From: Desulfobulbaceae bacterium
GTDB lineage: Bacteria; Desulfobacterota; Desulfobulbia; Desulfobulbales; Desulfurivibrionaceae
Assembly: GCA_003517965.1 (NCBI GenBank)
Contig: DOZO01000018.1
Coordinates: 1 to 11,896, forward strand
Direction of reading: 5' to 3'
Length of the DNA: 11,896 nucleotides
Position 1 is the stretch's first letter; every line of letters starts with the position of its first letter. Positions 1 to 7,504 of the stretch are shown piece by piece. Under the pieces are notes generated by a model, which made no database searches, was not told the DNA's origin, and saw nothing but the letters and a program-made list of their open reading frames with translations. Both the position numbers and the translations under genes were made by a program.

Positions 1-482
1 ACAATCCCCTTGTTGAACCGGGCGGTTTCGTGCTTGTCATTTGCTTGCATCGCCCGGTCAAAGGAAGCGACGGCCTGCTGTGGATTGCCCGCTTGTCTGT
101 ACATGACCCCAAGGTCGGTGAGCACATCGGCATTATTAGGAGCCAGGGCCAGGGATTTGTTGTAGGCGTTGATCGCCTTGTCCGCTTGGTGGGAATCAAA
201 ATACAGATGCCCAAGGCTGGTCCAGGCCTCGGTGTTTTCTGGGTTATTTTGCACCTCGCGCTCAAGCTGCAACAGATGCTGGGTCTGTTCGGCGGTGAGT
301 TTTCCGGTCTGCTCACCGCTCTGCTCTGTGGCGACTTTGCCTGTCCCACCGGTTGCCGGAGTCTTGTAGATACTGAAAATGATCCCCGCCAGAAAGCCGA
401 TGATCAGACAGCTGAAGCCGATGAGAAGCACGGTTTCTTTTTTAAAACTGTCTGCTGTAACTTGCGCTGATTTTGCGGCCAT
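1..482 (-). CDS. Membrane-anchored TPR-repeat protein (partial, 3' end outside window)
   Basis: The first 160 residues are present and the gene continues past the left edge. Residues 1-17 are short and polar with Lys15-Lys16. Residues 18-38 form one hydrophobic membrane segment (key run IGFSCLIIGFLAGIIF), giving a type II-like anchor that probably leaves the rest in the periplasm. A Gly/Thr/Gln/Glu-rich linker follows (about 41-62), then a helical segment. Tetratricopeptide repeats start near residue 84: one at about 84-117, a second at about 118-151, and the beginning of a third. Each repeat shows the family pattern of W/L-x2-LG-x2-Y with a late A-x4-A/F-x-A-L. TPRs are protein-docking scaffolds, so this is probably an assembly or adaptor protein; the partner is unknown. 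The ATG at 480-482 has a strong AAGGAGG about 9 nt upstream. It lies 184 bp after the yhaN-like stop, on the same strand, so it may have its own promoter. Confidence 0.85.
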   Translation of the reverse strand, partial: MAAKSAQVTADSFKKETVLLIGFSCLIIGFLAGIIFSIYKTPATGGTGKVATEQSGEQTGKLTAEQTQHLLQLEREVQNNPENTEAWTSLGHLYFDSHQADKAINAYNKSLALAPNNADVLTDLGVMYRQAGNPQQAVASFDRAMQANDKHETARFNKGI

Positions 483-536
483 GAGGTGAAGCCTCCTTCT
501 TGAATGGGGTGTGATATTACGATAAGGTTAAATTCT

Positions 537-557
537 TGCATGTTTGTTGGACATGCA
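537..557. promoter_or_regulatory. Perfect 7-bp inverted repeat upstream of the TPR gene, operator-like
   Basis: TGCATGT (537-543) and its exact reverse complement ACATGCA (551-557) flank a 7-nt spacer, giving a 21-bp dyad of the size bound by dimeric regulators. On the minus strand a possible -10 box TAATAT (519-514) lies downstream, which would put the left arm of the dyad on the -35 region. No good -35 box is visible, so an activator- or repressor-controlled promoter for the TPR gene is an inference. The dyad could also be chance. Confidence 0.35.
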
Positions 558-594
558 TGGCAGGATAAATGTTCCTGAAAAATGGATGTTTTTG

Positions 595-640
595 TTGCAC
601 CCAGAGGGTATAAGTTTCGTTTGCACCCTGAAGGGCATAA
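595..640. repeat. Two tandem 19-20 bp repeats, each with an internal CCC/GGG dyad
   Basis: Copy 1 at 595-613 and copy 2 at 621-640 share TTGCACCC, then 3-4 variable bases, then GGG, one base, and ATAA. Their starts are 26 bp apart. Each contains a short inverted repeat (ACCC/GGGT in copy 1, CCC/GGG in copy 2). They lie between the yhaN-like stop and the TPR gene start. No T-run follows on either strand, so they do not look like intrinsic terminators. They could be a two-site regulator target or a small dispersed repeat. Confidence 0.5.
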
Positions 641-666
641 AATCCGGCAAGCTGCTCAACTCAGCT

Positions 667-3600
667 TTATGTTCCTAATTCATGGAACTGAAGCCCGGAG
701 GTCGTGGCCAGCTGTTTTGCTTCATCAACGATCCTGCGGTGATGGGTAAAGAGGATGATCTGGGTGCGGGCGGCCAGTTCCCCCAAGATTTTTAGCGCTG
801 CTTTGGAGCGGGCATCGTCGGCGTTCACCAGGATATCATCAAGGATAAAAGGCATGGGCTCATGGCTGGCAAGACGCCACTCTAACGAGGCCAGGCGCAG
901 GGCAAGGTACAGTTGATCCCTGGTGCCAGAGCTCATCCGGGCCACTAAAACTCTGGCTCCGTTTGGCCTAATCCCGACTAAGACCGGTTCGCCCTGCTCA
1001 TTTTCATCGGTCAGTAAGCCGGCAAAAGAACCCAGGGTGAGTTCGCTGAAATATCTGGAGGTGATGGCCAATACCGGGGTTTGATTTTCACGGCGAAACC
1101 GTTCAATCTCGCTTGTCAGGATGTAGCCGGCCACCTTGAGTTGGATATAGCGCTCAGCCAGTCGACGTATCCTGGCTATCAGCTGGGCCCCTTGTTCGGC
1201 GGCCTCGGCAGCCCTGGCATTGCCATCCATCTGCCGGAGCCGGGTTCTTTTTTCTCCGATGAGTTCGGAGAGCCGTTTGCTTTCCGGGGTCAGTTCCTGT
1301 TCGATTCCTTTGCTAAGCCGGGCGATTTCTCCAGGTAGTTCATCCGGGTTGATCTTTGCTGCCTGGGACTCCAGTTCGGCAAGAGGCAGACCGTCTGCTC
1401 CCTCAAGCAGATTTTTCTCGGTTTGCGCAAGGCTCATGACCAAGCTTATAGATTGAGTAGAGCGCTTCTCCGCCGCTTCCAGTTCCTCTGGCAAAACATT
1501 GCCAGCCAGGCGACAGAGTTCCGCAAGCTCATACTCCAGATCTTTTCTTTCCGTGCTCAGGAGGAGTGCTTCATTTGCTTCTTCTTTCTCTTTTTTGAGA
1601 CACCCTTCCCGCAGGGTCTTATCAGTCCTGGCAAGATTTAGCAGGGTCTTGAGCTGCGCCACGATCTCGCCTGCCGATTGGCCCATGCGGGCGGGTGAAA
1701 TTATTTCAGCCAAGGCCAGGGCATTCTCCTCGAAGCGTTGGGTGTCGCGGATGATGCCATCGATGCGTTTGCGCAGATCATCGGTCTCTTTCAGTTTGGC
1801 AAAACAGCTGTGCAGATTGTCCAGAAGATCCCCGGCCTCGGCGGGGTGGATCTCCCGGTCGCCCCCAAGATCGGCAAGCACCTCCTGCCACTCCTGGCGC
1901 CAGGCCAGCAGGTCGTGGATAAAATCAGTCTTTCTTCCTTCAACCATAGCGGAGTTTTTTAAAAGAGCGGCCTTTTTTTCAACAAGTCGGCTACGCTTGT
2001 CCTCAAGGGCCGTAAGCTGCGTAATGAGTGCCTCCCCTTGCAGAATAAGGGGCTCAAGCTCATCGGTTTTGGTGGGGCTTTCTGCGGAAAGCGCCGCAAG
2101 CTCTCTGGATAAGGCAATCCTTAGTTCCTGCCGTTCAGTAATTTTTCTGCTCAGCTCATGCTCATTGGCTTGAAGTTCATCCGCGCTACGCCTCAGTGCG
2201 GCGGCTTCTCCGAGCCAGGTCAACATTACGGTCGGGGACAGGGGGATAATTGTGCAAGGCTCCCAAAGGGTGTGCCATTTCGCCTGAAGGGAGGTAAAGG
2301 CAAGATCGTTGTCGGTTTCTTTCTTTGCCAGTTCGGCAAGCTCTGCGTTCAGGCTTTGCAGCTCGGTACGCAGGGTCACGAAGGCCTGAACCCGGTCAGC
2401 TTCGTGCCGGAGACGATCCGCCACCGTATCCGCTATGGCTACCTTATTTTCATAGGCCTCGGGCAGGGGAAGATCATGTGCGAAGGTGGCCGTTTCTTCG
2501 ACGAGATCTTCGCCCTTCAGCCACTGACGGCGGATAAGCTCCCAGCCAAGATCACGCTGGCCGCGGATTAAAACAAGTTCTTCTTCGGTTGGGGTGTTCC
2601 CGTAGGTTTCAAGCTGCCGGAGGCGGCTTTGCGCCTCGTTCAATTCCTTGTGCAGACGGGCCTTTTCATTGTTGGTATCCCGATGGCGTTCATCATGGGA
2701 CTTAAAGGCGGTCTCGTATTCTCGTACCATTTCGAGCAGAGGCAGGCGCAGGGAGAGAAACTGTTCAAGCCCACCGGAGCAAAGGGTGAGCCTGTCCAGG
2801 GCGGTAAGGCAGTCACGTTTTTTATTTTCTGTCAACCGCGCCCTGACAGTCAGATCATCATCAATGGCCCCGGCCTTTCTGGCAAGGCGGCAGGCCTGAT
2901 TCAAGCCAGCGGCATCTTTTGTCTGGGGCAGCCGGGCGAGCTCCCCGTCGATTATAGTGATCTCCCGCTGGATCTCCCGCAGGTCTTTTTCGCTTTGGGT
3001 AAGGCCCTGTTGCAAGCCTTTATGCCGGGTAGCCAGCTCCCCGATGATTTTTTTACGTCCGAGGACAGGACGAAGTGCCTCTACCTGTTCCAGGGAGATA
3101 TCCTGGCGTACCATCTTCAAAAAATCTGCCGCTTCCCGCTTGCAGCTGATCCGCATTCCTTCGAGATTGGGCTGGTCATCCCTGGCCTTGTTGTAGCCGC
3201 CCAGGCGCTGGTGCAGGTCTTCAATGGCGGCCTCCGCTTCAAGCACCGCCTGATAGGGGGAAACCGTGGCCATTTTCTCGCGCTGGGTCAGTTTTCCGGC
3301 CAGGTCATTCTCCCGGCGCGTCAGGGTATGGAGTGCTCTTTCTACGTTGAGACGACGGGCGGGTAAATCATCCGGCACCTCTATAATCTTGCCCAACTCG
3401 GCAAGTTGCTGCCGGAGTGCATTGCGCAAGGCTATCTGGGGGAGCAGTTGCTGGAGGCGTTCCAGTTGCCGCCGATGTCGATCTTTTTCTCTCTGTTGCT
3501 CCTCGATTGAGCGCAGGGCTTCCTGTGCCTCAGTCAAGCCATTGTTGAGTTCATGCCAGTCCCGGCTGGAAAGGGAGGCCTCCCGCATGGTTATCTGCGT

Positions 3601-4164
3601 TTCCTTGTAGGCGGCCAGGGCTTCATTGATTTCCTGTTTTGCCCCACGCGCCTTGAACAGGGACTCGGCCTCGCTCTCCAGTCCGGCAAGAACCCCGCGC
3701 AGGGAAGAAACTCCGCTTCCGGCGGAAAACAGTGCCTGGCCAACCTCGCCCTTCTGGGCCAGAATATCCTCCCCGCCCCGGATAAGATCTTCGTGGCTTA
3801 AGCCATAAAGAGATTCAAAAATCGTCTGTTCGCTAATGGGCAGAAAGGCGGCAAGCGTCTCTGCCGTCAGGGGGTTGCCGTCCTGGTCAAGAATATCCGC
3901 CTTTCGTTTCTTGCGCCGACTAAAGGCAAGCTCCCGGCCATCTTCCGCCTGCAGGCAGCCGCCCACCAACAACTGCTCGTTGGCATGGAGGAAGTTATCG
4001 TGGGTTCTTTCGGGAAAACCGAAGAGCCAGGCTTTGAGCGCTCTGAGGGTGCTGCTTTTTCCGGCCTCGTTGGGGCCATGGATGATATGGAGGCCAGGGC
4101 CCAGGTGCAGGGTGCGCTCGGTGAACGGGCCAAAGGCTTTTAGTGCAAGTCTGGTAATCCTCAC
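667..4164 (-). CDS. yhaN: YhaN/SbcC-like SMC-type AAA ATPase
   Basis: The product is a 1165-residue RecF/SbcC/Rad50-type ATPase of the YhaN (AAA_27) kind. It is expected to be the ATP-driven clamp partner of the nuclease encoded just upstream, acting on DNA ends in the cytoplasm. The N-terminal half of the nucleotide-binding domain carries Walker A GPNEAGKSST at 30-39. A long Leu/Glu/Arg-rich region (about 190-1000) is predicted coiled coil. The C-terminal half has the ABC-type signature SSGTRDQ at 1078-1084, Walker B FILDD at 1106-1110, and the switch His in ILFTHH. I see no CxxC zinc hook, unlike Rad50/SbcC; this fits YhaN. The GTG start overlaps the upstream stop as GTGA, with an AGGGGG ribosome site about 7 nt away, so translation is probably coupled. 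The gene appears intact. The exact substrate is not known from sequence. Confidence 0.88.
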   Translation of the reverse strand: MRITRLALKAFGPFTERTLHLGPGLHIIHGPNEAGKSSTLRALKAWLFGFPERTHDNFLHANEQLLVGGCLQAEDGRELAFSRRKKRKADILDQDGNPLTAETLAAFLPISEQTIFESLYGLSHEDLIRGGEDILAQKGEVGQALFSAGSGVSSLRGVLAGLESEAESLFKARGAKQEINEALAAYKETQITMREASLSSRDWHELNNGLTEAQEALRSIEEQQREKDRHRRQLERLQQLLPQIALRNALRQQLAELGKIIEVPDDLPARRLNVERALHTLTRRENDLAGKLTQREKMATVSPYQAVLEAEAAIEDLHQRLGGYNKARDDQPNLEGMRISCKREAADFLKMVRQDISLEQVEALRPVLGRKKIIGELATRHKGLQQGLTQSEKDLREIQREITIIDGELARLPQTKDAAGLNQACRLARKAGAIDDDLTVRARLTENKKRDCLTALDRLTLCSGGLEQFLSLRLPLLEMVREYETAFKSHDERHRDTNNEKARLHKELNEAQSRLRQLETYGNTPTEEELVLIRGQRDLGWELIRRQWLKGEDLVEETATFAHDLPLPEAYENKVAIADTVADRLRHEADRVQAFVTLRTELQSLNAELAELAKKETDNDLAFTSLQAKWHTLWEPCTIIPLSPTVMLTWLGEAAALRRSADELQANEHELSRKITERQELRIALSRELAALSAESPTKTDELEPLILQGEALITQLTALEDKRSRLVEKKAALLKNSAMVEGRKTDFIHDLLAWRQEWQEVLADLGGDREIHPAEAGDLLDNLHSCFAKLKETDDLRKRIDGIIRDTQRFEENALALAEIISPARMGQSAGEIVAQLKTLLNLARTDKTLREGCLKKEKEEANEALLLSTERKDLEYELAELCRLAGNVLPEELEAAEKRSTQSISLVMSLAQTEKNLLEGADGLPLAELESQAAKINPDELPGEIARLSKGIEQELTPESKRLSELIGEKRTRLRQMDGNARAAEAAEQGAQLIARIRRLAERYIQLKVAGYILTSEIERFRRENQTPVLAITSRYFSELTLGSFAGLLTDENEQGEPVLVGIRPNGARVLVARMSSGTRDQLYLALRLASLEWRLASHEPMPFILDDILVNADDARSKAALKILGELAARTQIILFTHHRRIVDEAKQLATTSGLQFHELGT

Positions 4165-5417
4165 CGGCTTTCCCCCTGGCTCAGCAGTCTGGCAATGAGC
4201 ATTTCCTTGACCTCTTCGCCGAGGGAGCTTGTCCAGTCCTGGGATGTGGGGATAAGCCCGCCGTCATGCAGAAGCTCCGGCGGCAATTTGCTTTGGAGAG
4301 CCCTGATCTCCGGCACCAGTTCCATAAGTGCCGCTGGCTGTAAATCCAGGCGGTCAATGGCTTGCAGTAGATCTGCCATGGGTGTTTCTGCTCCGAGGCT
4401 TTCGGCAAGCGGCACGGGTCGTTGGGTGGTGAACACCACCTTTTCCAGCCACATCTCACCGAGTCCCACAGCAAGAGCGCGGAATTCTTCAGTCAGGGTT
4501 ACAGATTTCCGGTGGAGTTCGGCATGGATCGGGCACTTGCCAGTCAGTTGCAGACGGAGCGCCAGGGGTCTGCCGTCGGCACAGGCCTGTTGTTCCTCCA
4601 TCGCCTGCCGAATCGCATCAATAGCCAGATCAACCGAGGAGCAGGCTGTGAGATCAACCTGGCACAAGGCCCAGCGCAGCACATCAAGATCACGATGTTC
4701 GACCGCGGCGATGCGTCCCTCCTCCACCCGCACCAGGGTAGCCCCTTTGCCGCCGGTCTCATGGATATGTCGGCCCTGAATATTGCCGGGGAAGACGATC
4801 CAGGGAAACCGGCTCACCTCTTCGCGCTGGTGGATGTGGCCAAGTGCCCAGTAATCGTAGCCTCGGGCCATGAGATCGTCGAGGGAGCAGGGGGCATAGG
4901 GCTCATGGTCTTGCCTGCCGGTAAGCGAGGTGTGAAGCAGGCCGATGTTCAGATAATGCGGGAGGGCCTGGGGATAATTGCGGGCGATATTCTCGGCCAG
5001 ACTCCTGGTGTGGTAGCCTTGGCCATGCACCGCAACTCCGAGCGACTCGATGGTTTTGGTTTCTGGTTGTTTGCTGGAAAAGAGGTGGACATTGTCGGGC
5101 AGGCGCAGGGCCTTGGTGATCTGGCTTGCCGCGTCATGGTTGCCTGAGGCCAGAAATACCTGGATATTCTCCTTGCGTAGCCGGGAAAGCCGCTCAATGA
5201 AGAAGAGGCCGGTATGGTAATCCTTCCAATCTCCATCGTAGAGATCGCCAGCCAGAAGGATAAAGGAAACCCGTTCTTCAATGGCCAGCGCGATCAGGTT
5301 GTCAAAGGCTCTTCTTGTCGCCTGACGAAGTTGGGCCACTGGTGCATCGGCGTAGCCTTCCAGGCCGCGCAAGGGGCTGTCGAGATGGATGTCAGCGGCA
5401 TGAAGAAAGGTGAACAT
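4161..5417 (-). CDS. yhaO: YhaO/SbcD-like metallophosphoesterase (DNA exonuclease family)
   Basis: This 418-residue protein is of the Mre11/SbcD calcineurin-like phosphoesterase family, closest in layout to YhaO. The dimetal-site motifs are all present in order: D9-x-H11, GD at 57-58, GNHD at 92-95, H162 in LLHTS, and GHIH at 193-196. The active site therefore looks intact for Mn-dependent nuclease activity. The C-terminal part (about 230-418) lacks these motifs and probably forms the capping and ATPase-docking region. It overlaps the downstream YhaN-like gene by 4 bp and begins 2 bp after the TSUP transporter stop, so the three genes are almost certainly one transcript. No strong ribosome site precedes the ATG at 5415-5417, which suggests translational coupling to the transporter. 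The pair is expected to work as an Mre11-Rad50-like end-processing complex; a role in repair or defence is inference. Confidence 0.88.
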   Translation of the reverse strand: MFTFLHAADIHLDSPLRGLEGYADAPVAQLRQATRRAFDNLIALAIEERVSFILLAGDLYDGDWKDYHTGLFFIERLSRLRKENIQVFLASGNHDAASQITKALRLPDNVHLFSSKQPETKTIESLGVAVHGQGYHTRSLAENIARNYPQALPHYLNIGLLHTSLTGRQDHEPYAPCSLDDLMARGYDYWALGHIHQREEVSRFPWIVFPGNIQGRHIHETGGKGATLVRVEEGRIAAVEHRDLDVLRWALCQVDLTACSSVDLAIDAIRQAMEEQQACADGRPLALRLQLTGKCPIHAELHRKSVTLTEEFRALAVGLGEMWLEKVVFTTQRPVPLAESLGAETPMADLLQAIDRLDLQPAALMELVPEIRALQSKLPPELLHDGGLIPTSQDWTSSLGEEVKEMLIARLLSQGESR

Positions 5418-5419
5418 GG

Positions 5420-6175
5420 CTATTTTACCAGGAGCAGGATAGCGGAAAGGATAACCATGGCCACCACAAATTTCTGGATAAAGGCATTTCCCTTAGTGAC
5501 GGTGACGTGAGCGCCGATGAAAGCGCCCAACATGCTTCCCGCTCCCAGAGCTAATCCTGGCACTACCTGCACCTTGCCGCTCACCCAGAAAATCGCCAGA
5601 GAAACGCAGGTGAGGAGGAAGATGATAAAACTCTTGGTGGCTGTGCCTGCCACCAGATCGTAACCGGTTATGGTCATCGCGGCAATAATTAGAAAGCCCA
5701 CGCCAGCTTGAATGAAGCCGCCATAAATACCGATGCCGAAAAAAAGTAGCCAAAGCAAGGCCCAGCGCCGAAAGCTGTAATTGCCTATCGGTTGGGGAAG
5801 CAGGGTGGCTGGCCTGAGAAAGGTGGTCAGGGTCATGAGGATCATAAAAACAGCCAGATACCTTTTGAAGGCCGCCTCGCTGATGATCAAGGCGGCGTAA
5901 GCGCCCAGCACACTGCCAAGCACTGCGGGCATGGCGATAATTAGACTGAAACGAACCGGGAATACCCCATGGCTGTGCAGCTGCTTAGTCGCGGTGAGGC
6001 TTTGCATAAAGACGCCAAGGCGGTTGGTAGCGTTGGCCACGGTGGGCGGCAGGCCCATGAAGATAAGCAAGGGGATGGTGAGAAAAGAACCGCCGCCAGC
6101 CAGGGTATTGATAAACCCGGCTAAGCTCCCGCCAAGGACCAGCAGAAAAATATTGAGCGCGGAAAAACCCTGCAT
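5420..6175 (-). CDS. TSUP family membrane transporter (TauE/SafE-like)
   Basis: The product is a 251-residue, very hydrophobic inner-membrane protein with about 7-8 membrane segments. It has the two-fold architecture of the TSUP family, whose members export or import sulfite, sulfoacetate or related organosulfur anions. Half one carries an AGGGS motif and then LPPTVANATNR. Half two carries a matching GGFIQAGVGF motif and then a GTATKS stretch. The length is typical of the family. I chose the ATG at 6173-6175 because GGGAGG lies 4 nt upstream and homologous proteins start close to the first membrane helix. An ATG 18 bp further out (6191-6193) would add six residues but has no ribosome site. 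It is the first gene of a minus-strand cluster with the yhaO/yhaN-like genes. The substrate cannot be read from the sequence, and nothing nearby fixes it as sulfur metabolism. Confidence 0.85.
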   Translation of the reverse strand: MQGFSALNIFLLVLGGSLAGFINTLAGGGSFLTIPLLIFMGLPPTVANATNRLGVFMQSLTATKQLHSHGVFPVRFSLIIAMPAVLGSVLGAYAALIISEAAFKRYLAVFMILMTLTTFLRPATLLPQPIGNYSFRRWALLWLLFFGIGIYGGFIQAGVGFLIIAAMTITGYDLVAGTATKSFIIFLLTCVSLAIFWVSGKVQVVPGLALGAGSMLGAFIGAHVTVTKGNAFIQKFVVAMVILSAILLLVK

Positions 6176-6179
6176 CCAA

Positions 6180-6185
6180 CCTCCC
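6180..6185 (-). promoter_or_regulatory. Ribosome binding site that sets the TSUP gene start
   Basis: Read on the minus strand this is GGGAGG, 4 nt before the ATG at 6175-6173. The upstream alternative ATG at 6193 has no comparable site. Confidence 0.55.
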
Positions 6186-6220
6186 GAAGTCATTGGCTTA
6201 GTTAAGCAACATCATTTTGT

Positions 6221-6248
6221 ACCATAGGGATGGGCAATTTGCCAGCAA
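6221..6248 (-). promoter_or_regulatory. Possible promoter of the TSUP-yhaO-yhaN cluster
   Basis: On the minus strand TTGCTG (6248-6243) is followed 16 bp later by TATGGT (6226-6221). Each box has about four matches to the sigma-70 consensus. It is correctly placed about 46 bp upstream of the chosen start. A short dyad, GCTTA-GT-TAAGC (6196-6207), lies just downstream in the leader and could be an operator. Both are weak. Confidence 0.3.
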
Positions 6249-6280
6249 ACATTGCTTCATCCTGATAGCGGCGTTTCTTC

Positions 6281-6310
6281 TTGACATGGGGCGTGCGGGG
6301 CAGATATCAA
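6281..6310 (+). promoter_or_regulatory. Likely sigma-70 promoter of nadC
   Basis: A perfect TTGACA -35 box (6281-6286) is followed after 18 bp by TATCAA (6305-6310), which has four of six matches to TATAAT. Transcription would start near 6316 and give a leader of about 45 nt before the nadC ATG. That leader contains a run of nine A (6327-6335). This supports the internal ATG at 6361, since longer open frames starting at 6217 would begin upstream of the promoter. Confidence 0.5.
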
Positions 6311-6360
6311 GAGGCTTACACAATGCAAAAAAAAATGGCGCTCCGGCAAAAGAGGATTTT

Positions 6361-7194
6361 ATGGATATAAAGGTGGCAAGACAGTTGCAACGCTTTCTTG
6401 AGGAGGATATTGGCCAGGGCGATATTACCACCGATTCGGTGTTTCTGGCCCAGCAGAAAGGGCAGGCCGTATTTATCGCCAAGGAAGATTTCGTGGTGGC
6501 CGGATTAGATGAGATCGCCCCCCTGGTTTTTACCACGTGCAATCCACACGTTATCTGTACGTCACTGAAAAAAGATGGCGAATCGGTCTGCTCAGGCGAA
6601 CGCATTTTTTCCGCCCAGGGGTCGGTGCGTGACCTGCTTGCTGCCGAACGGGTGGCCCTGAATCTGGCGCAACGCCTCTCCGGCATTGCTACCCTGACCG
6701 CTGATTTTGTGCAGGCGGTCGAAGGGCTGCCAGTCAGGATCATCGACACCCGCAAGACTACGCCTGGTTTAAGGGCCTTGGAAAAATACGCGGTCCGGGT
6801 TGGTGGGGGCTATAATCATCGTTTCAGTCTGGCCGATGGCATCCTGCTTAAGGATAACCATATCGCGGCTTGTGGGTCTATTACCCAGGCGGTAAAAATC
6901 CTGCGGGACAAGGCGCCGCATACCTTGAAGATCGAGGTTGAGACTGAAAATCTTGCTCAGGTTGCGGAATGCCTGGCCTGTGGGGTAGACATTATTATGC
7001 TTGATAACATGGCTCCTGCTCTGATGCGCCAGGCCGTGAGCCTGATTGCTGGCCGGGCCCTGGTGGAGGCCTCTGGCGGGGTTAATCTGGCCAATGTCCG
7101 GGAGATTGCCGAAACCGGAGTTGATCTTATTTCGGTGGGGGCGCTCACCCATTCAGCCAGGGCGATGGATATCAGCATGCGGTTTTGTGACTGA
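6361..7194 (+). CDS. nadC: Nicotinate-nucleotide pyrophosphorylase (carboxylating)
   Basis: NadC (quinolinate phosphoribosyltransferase) converts quinolinate and PRPP to nicotinate mononucleotide, CO2 and PPi in de novo NAD synthesis in the cytoplasm. The 277-residue length is typical. Family hallmarks are present: the N-terminal EEDIGQGDITTD segment (14-25), ERVALNLAQRLSGIAT (96-111), the substrate/PRPP site DTRKTTPGLR (129-138), GGGYNHR (148-154), KDNH (164-167), then EVE (192-194), LDN (214-216) and EASGG (236-240), and ISVGALTHS near the end. These mark the alpha/beta-barrel active site, and no key residue is missing. I start it at the ATG at 6361 because AGAGG (6351-6355) precedes it and the family N-terminus begins there. 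The frame is open back to an ATG at 6217, but those 48 residues are not family-like. nadA and nadB are not in this window. Confidence 0.95.
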   Translation: MDIKVARQLQRFLEEDIGQGDITTDSVFLAQQKGQAVFIAKEDFVVAGLDEIAPLVFTTCNPHVICTSLKKDGESVCSGERIFSAQGSVRDLLAAERVALNLAQRLSGIATLTADFVQAVEGLPVRIIDTRKTTPGLRALEKYAVRVGGGYNHRFSLADGILLKDNHIAACGSITQAVKILRDKAPHTLKIEVETENLAQVAECLACGVDIIMLDNMAPALMRQAVSLIAGRALVEASGGVNLANVREIAETGVDLISVGALTHSARAMDISMRFCD

Positions 7195-7213
7195 TTTGTC
7201 CTGGAAAAAACGC

Positions 7214-7242
7214 TTGACATGCCATATGGTGAATGGTATTTG
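7214..7242 (+). promoter_or_regulatory. Possible promoter of tRNA-Ala
   Basis: A perfect TTGACA (7214-7219) is followed after 17 bp by TATTTG (7237-7242), a weak -10. Transcription would start about 40 nt before the mature tRNA, leaving a leader for RNase P to remove. It lies in the 97-bp gap after nadC, where I see no terminator, so read-through from nadC is also possible. Confidence 0.35.
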
Positions 7243-7291
7243 AACCAGCGTGTCTGGTGGATTGTCGTTGCCTGATGCTTCAGTATAATGT

Positions 7292-7367
<76 letters not shown>

Positions 7368-7424
7368 TTTTTCCTGCAAACGCACCTTTGGGGAGGGCTT
7401 AACCGGTTTTTCTCAACAGGTCAG

Positions 7425-7475
7425 CCTCTGCCAACCTTAAGAATTGGCCTTCTTCGTGTATGGCAGAGGTTTTTT
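7425..7475 (+). terminator. Rho-independent terminator after tRNA-Ala
   Basis: CCTCTGCCA (7425-7433) pairs perfectly with TGGCAGAGG (7461-7469), and six T follow (7470-7475). The 27-nt interior is not a simple loop: it can form an inner stem AAGAA/TTCTT around TTGGCC. The long interior is unusual, but the 9-bp outer stem followed directly by the U-run is a convincing terminator. It ends 29 bp before the next gene. Confidence 0.72.
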
Positions 7476-7504
7476 CTTAGTATTTCTTTCCCTCCGAGAA
7501 TTGT

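Noticed and set aside
30..470. 146-codon plus-strand open frame at the left edge
   Set aside because: It is antisense to the TPR gene, which has a strong ribosome site, a membrane anchor and repeats in the other strand.
1499..2173. 224-codon plus-strand open frame, very Ser/Arg-rich
   Set aside because: The Ser/Arg-rich composition is typical of an antisense shadow of a Leu/Glu/Ala-rich coiled coil.
2629..3366. 245-codon open frame on the plus strand inside the yhaN-like gene
   Set aside because: It is antisense to an intact, motif-complete ATPase; its product has no recognisable domain and it lacks a ribosome site. It is a by-product of high-GC codon use.
4422..5147. 241-codon plus-strand open frame opposite the yhaO-like gene
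   Set aside because: The minus-strand frame contains all metallophosphoesterase motifs; the plus-strand product resembles nothing known.
6217..6360. 48-residue N-terminal extension of nadC from an upstream ATG
   Set aside because: It begins upstream of the likely promoter (6281-6310), has no ribosome site and is not NadC-like. The ATG at 6361 fits better.
7244..7258. ACCAG-CGTGT-CTGGT hairpin between nadC and the tRNA as a nadC terminator
   Set aside because: The stem is only 5 bp and no T-run follows.
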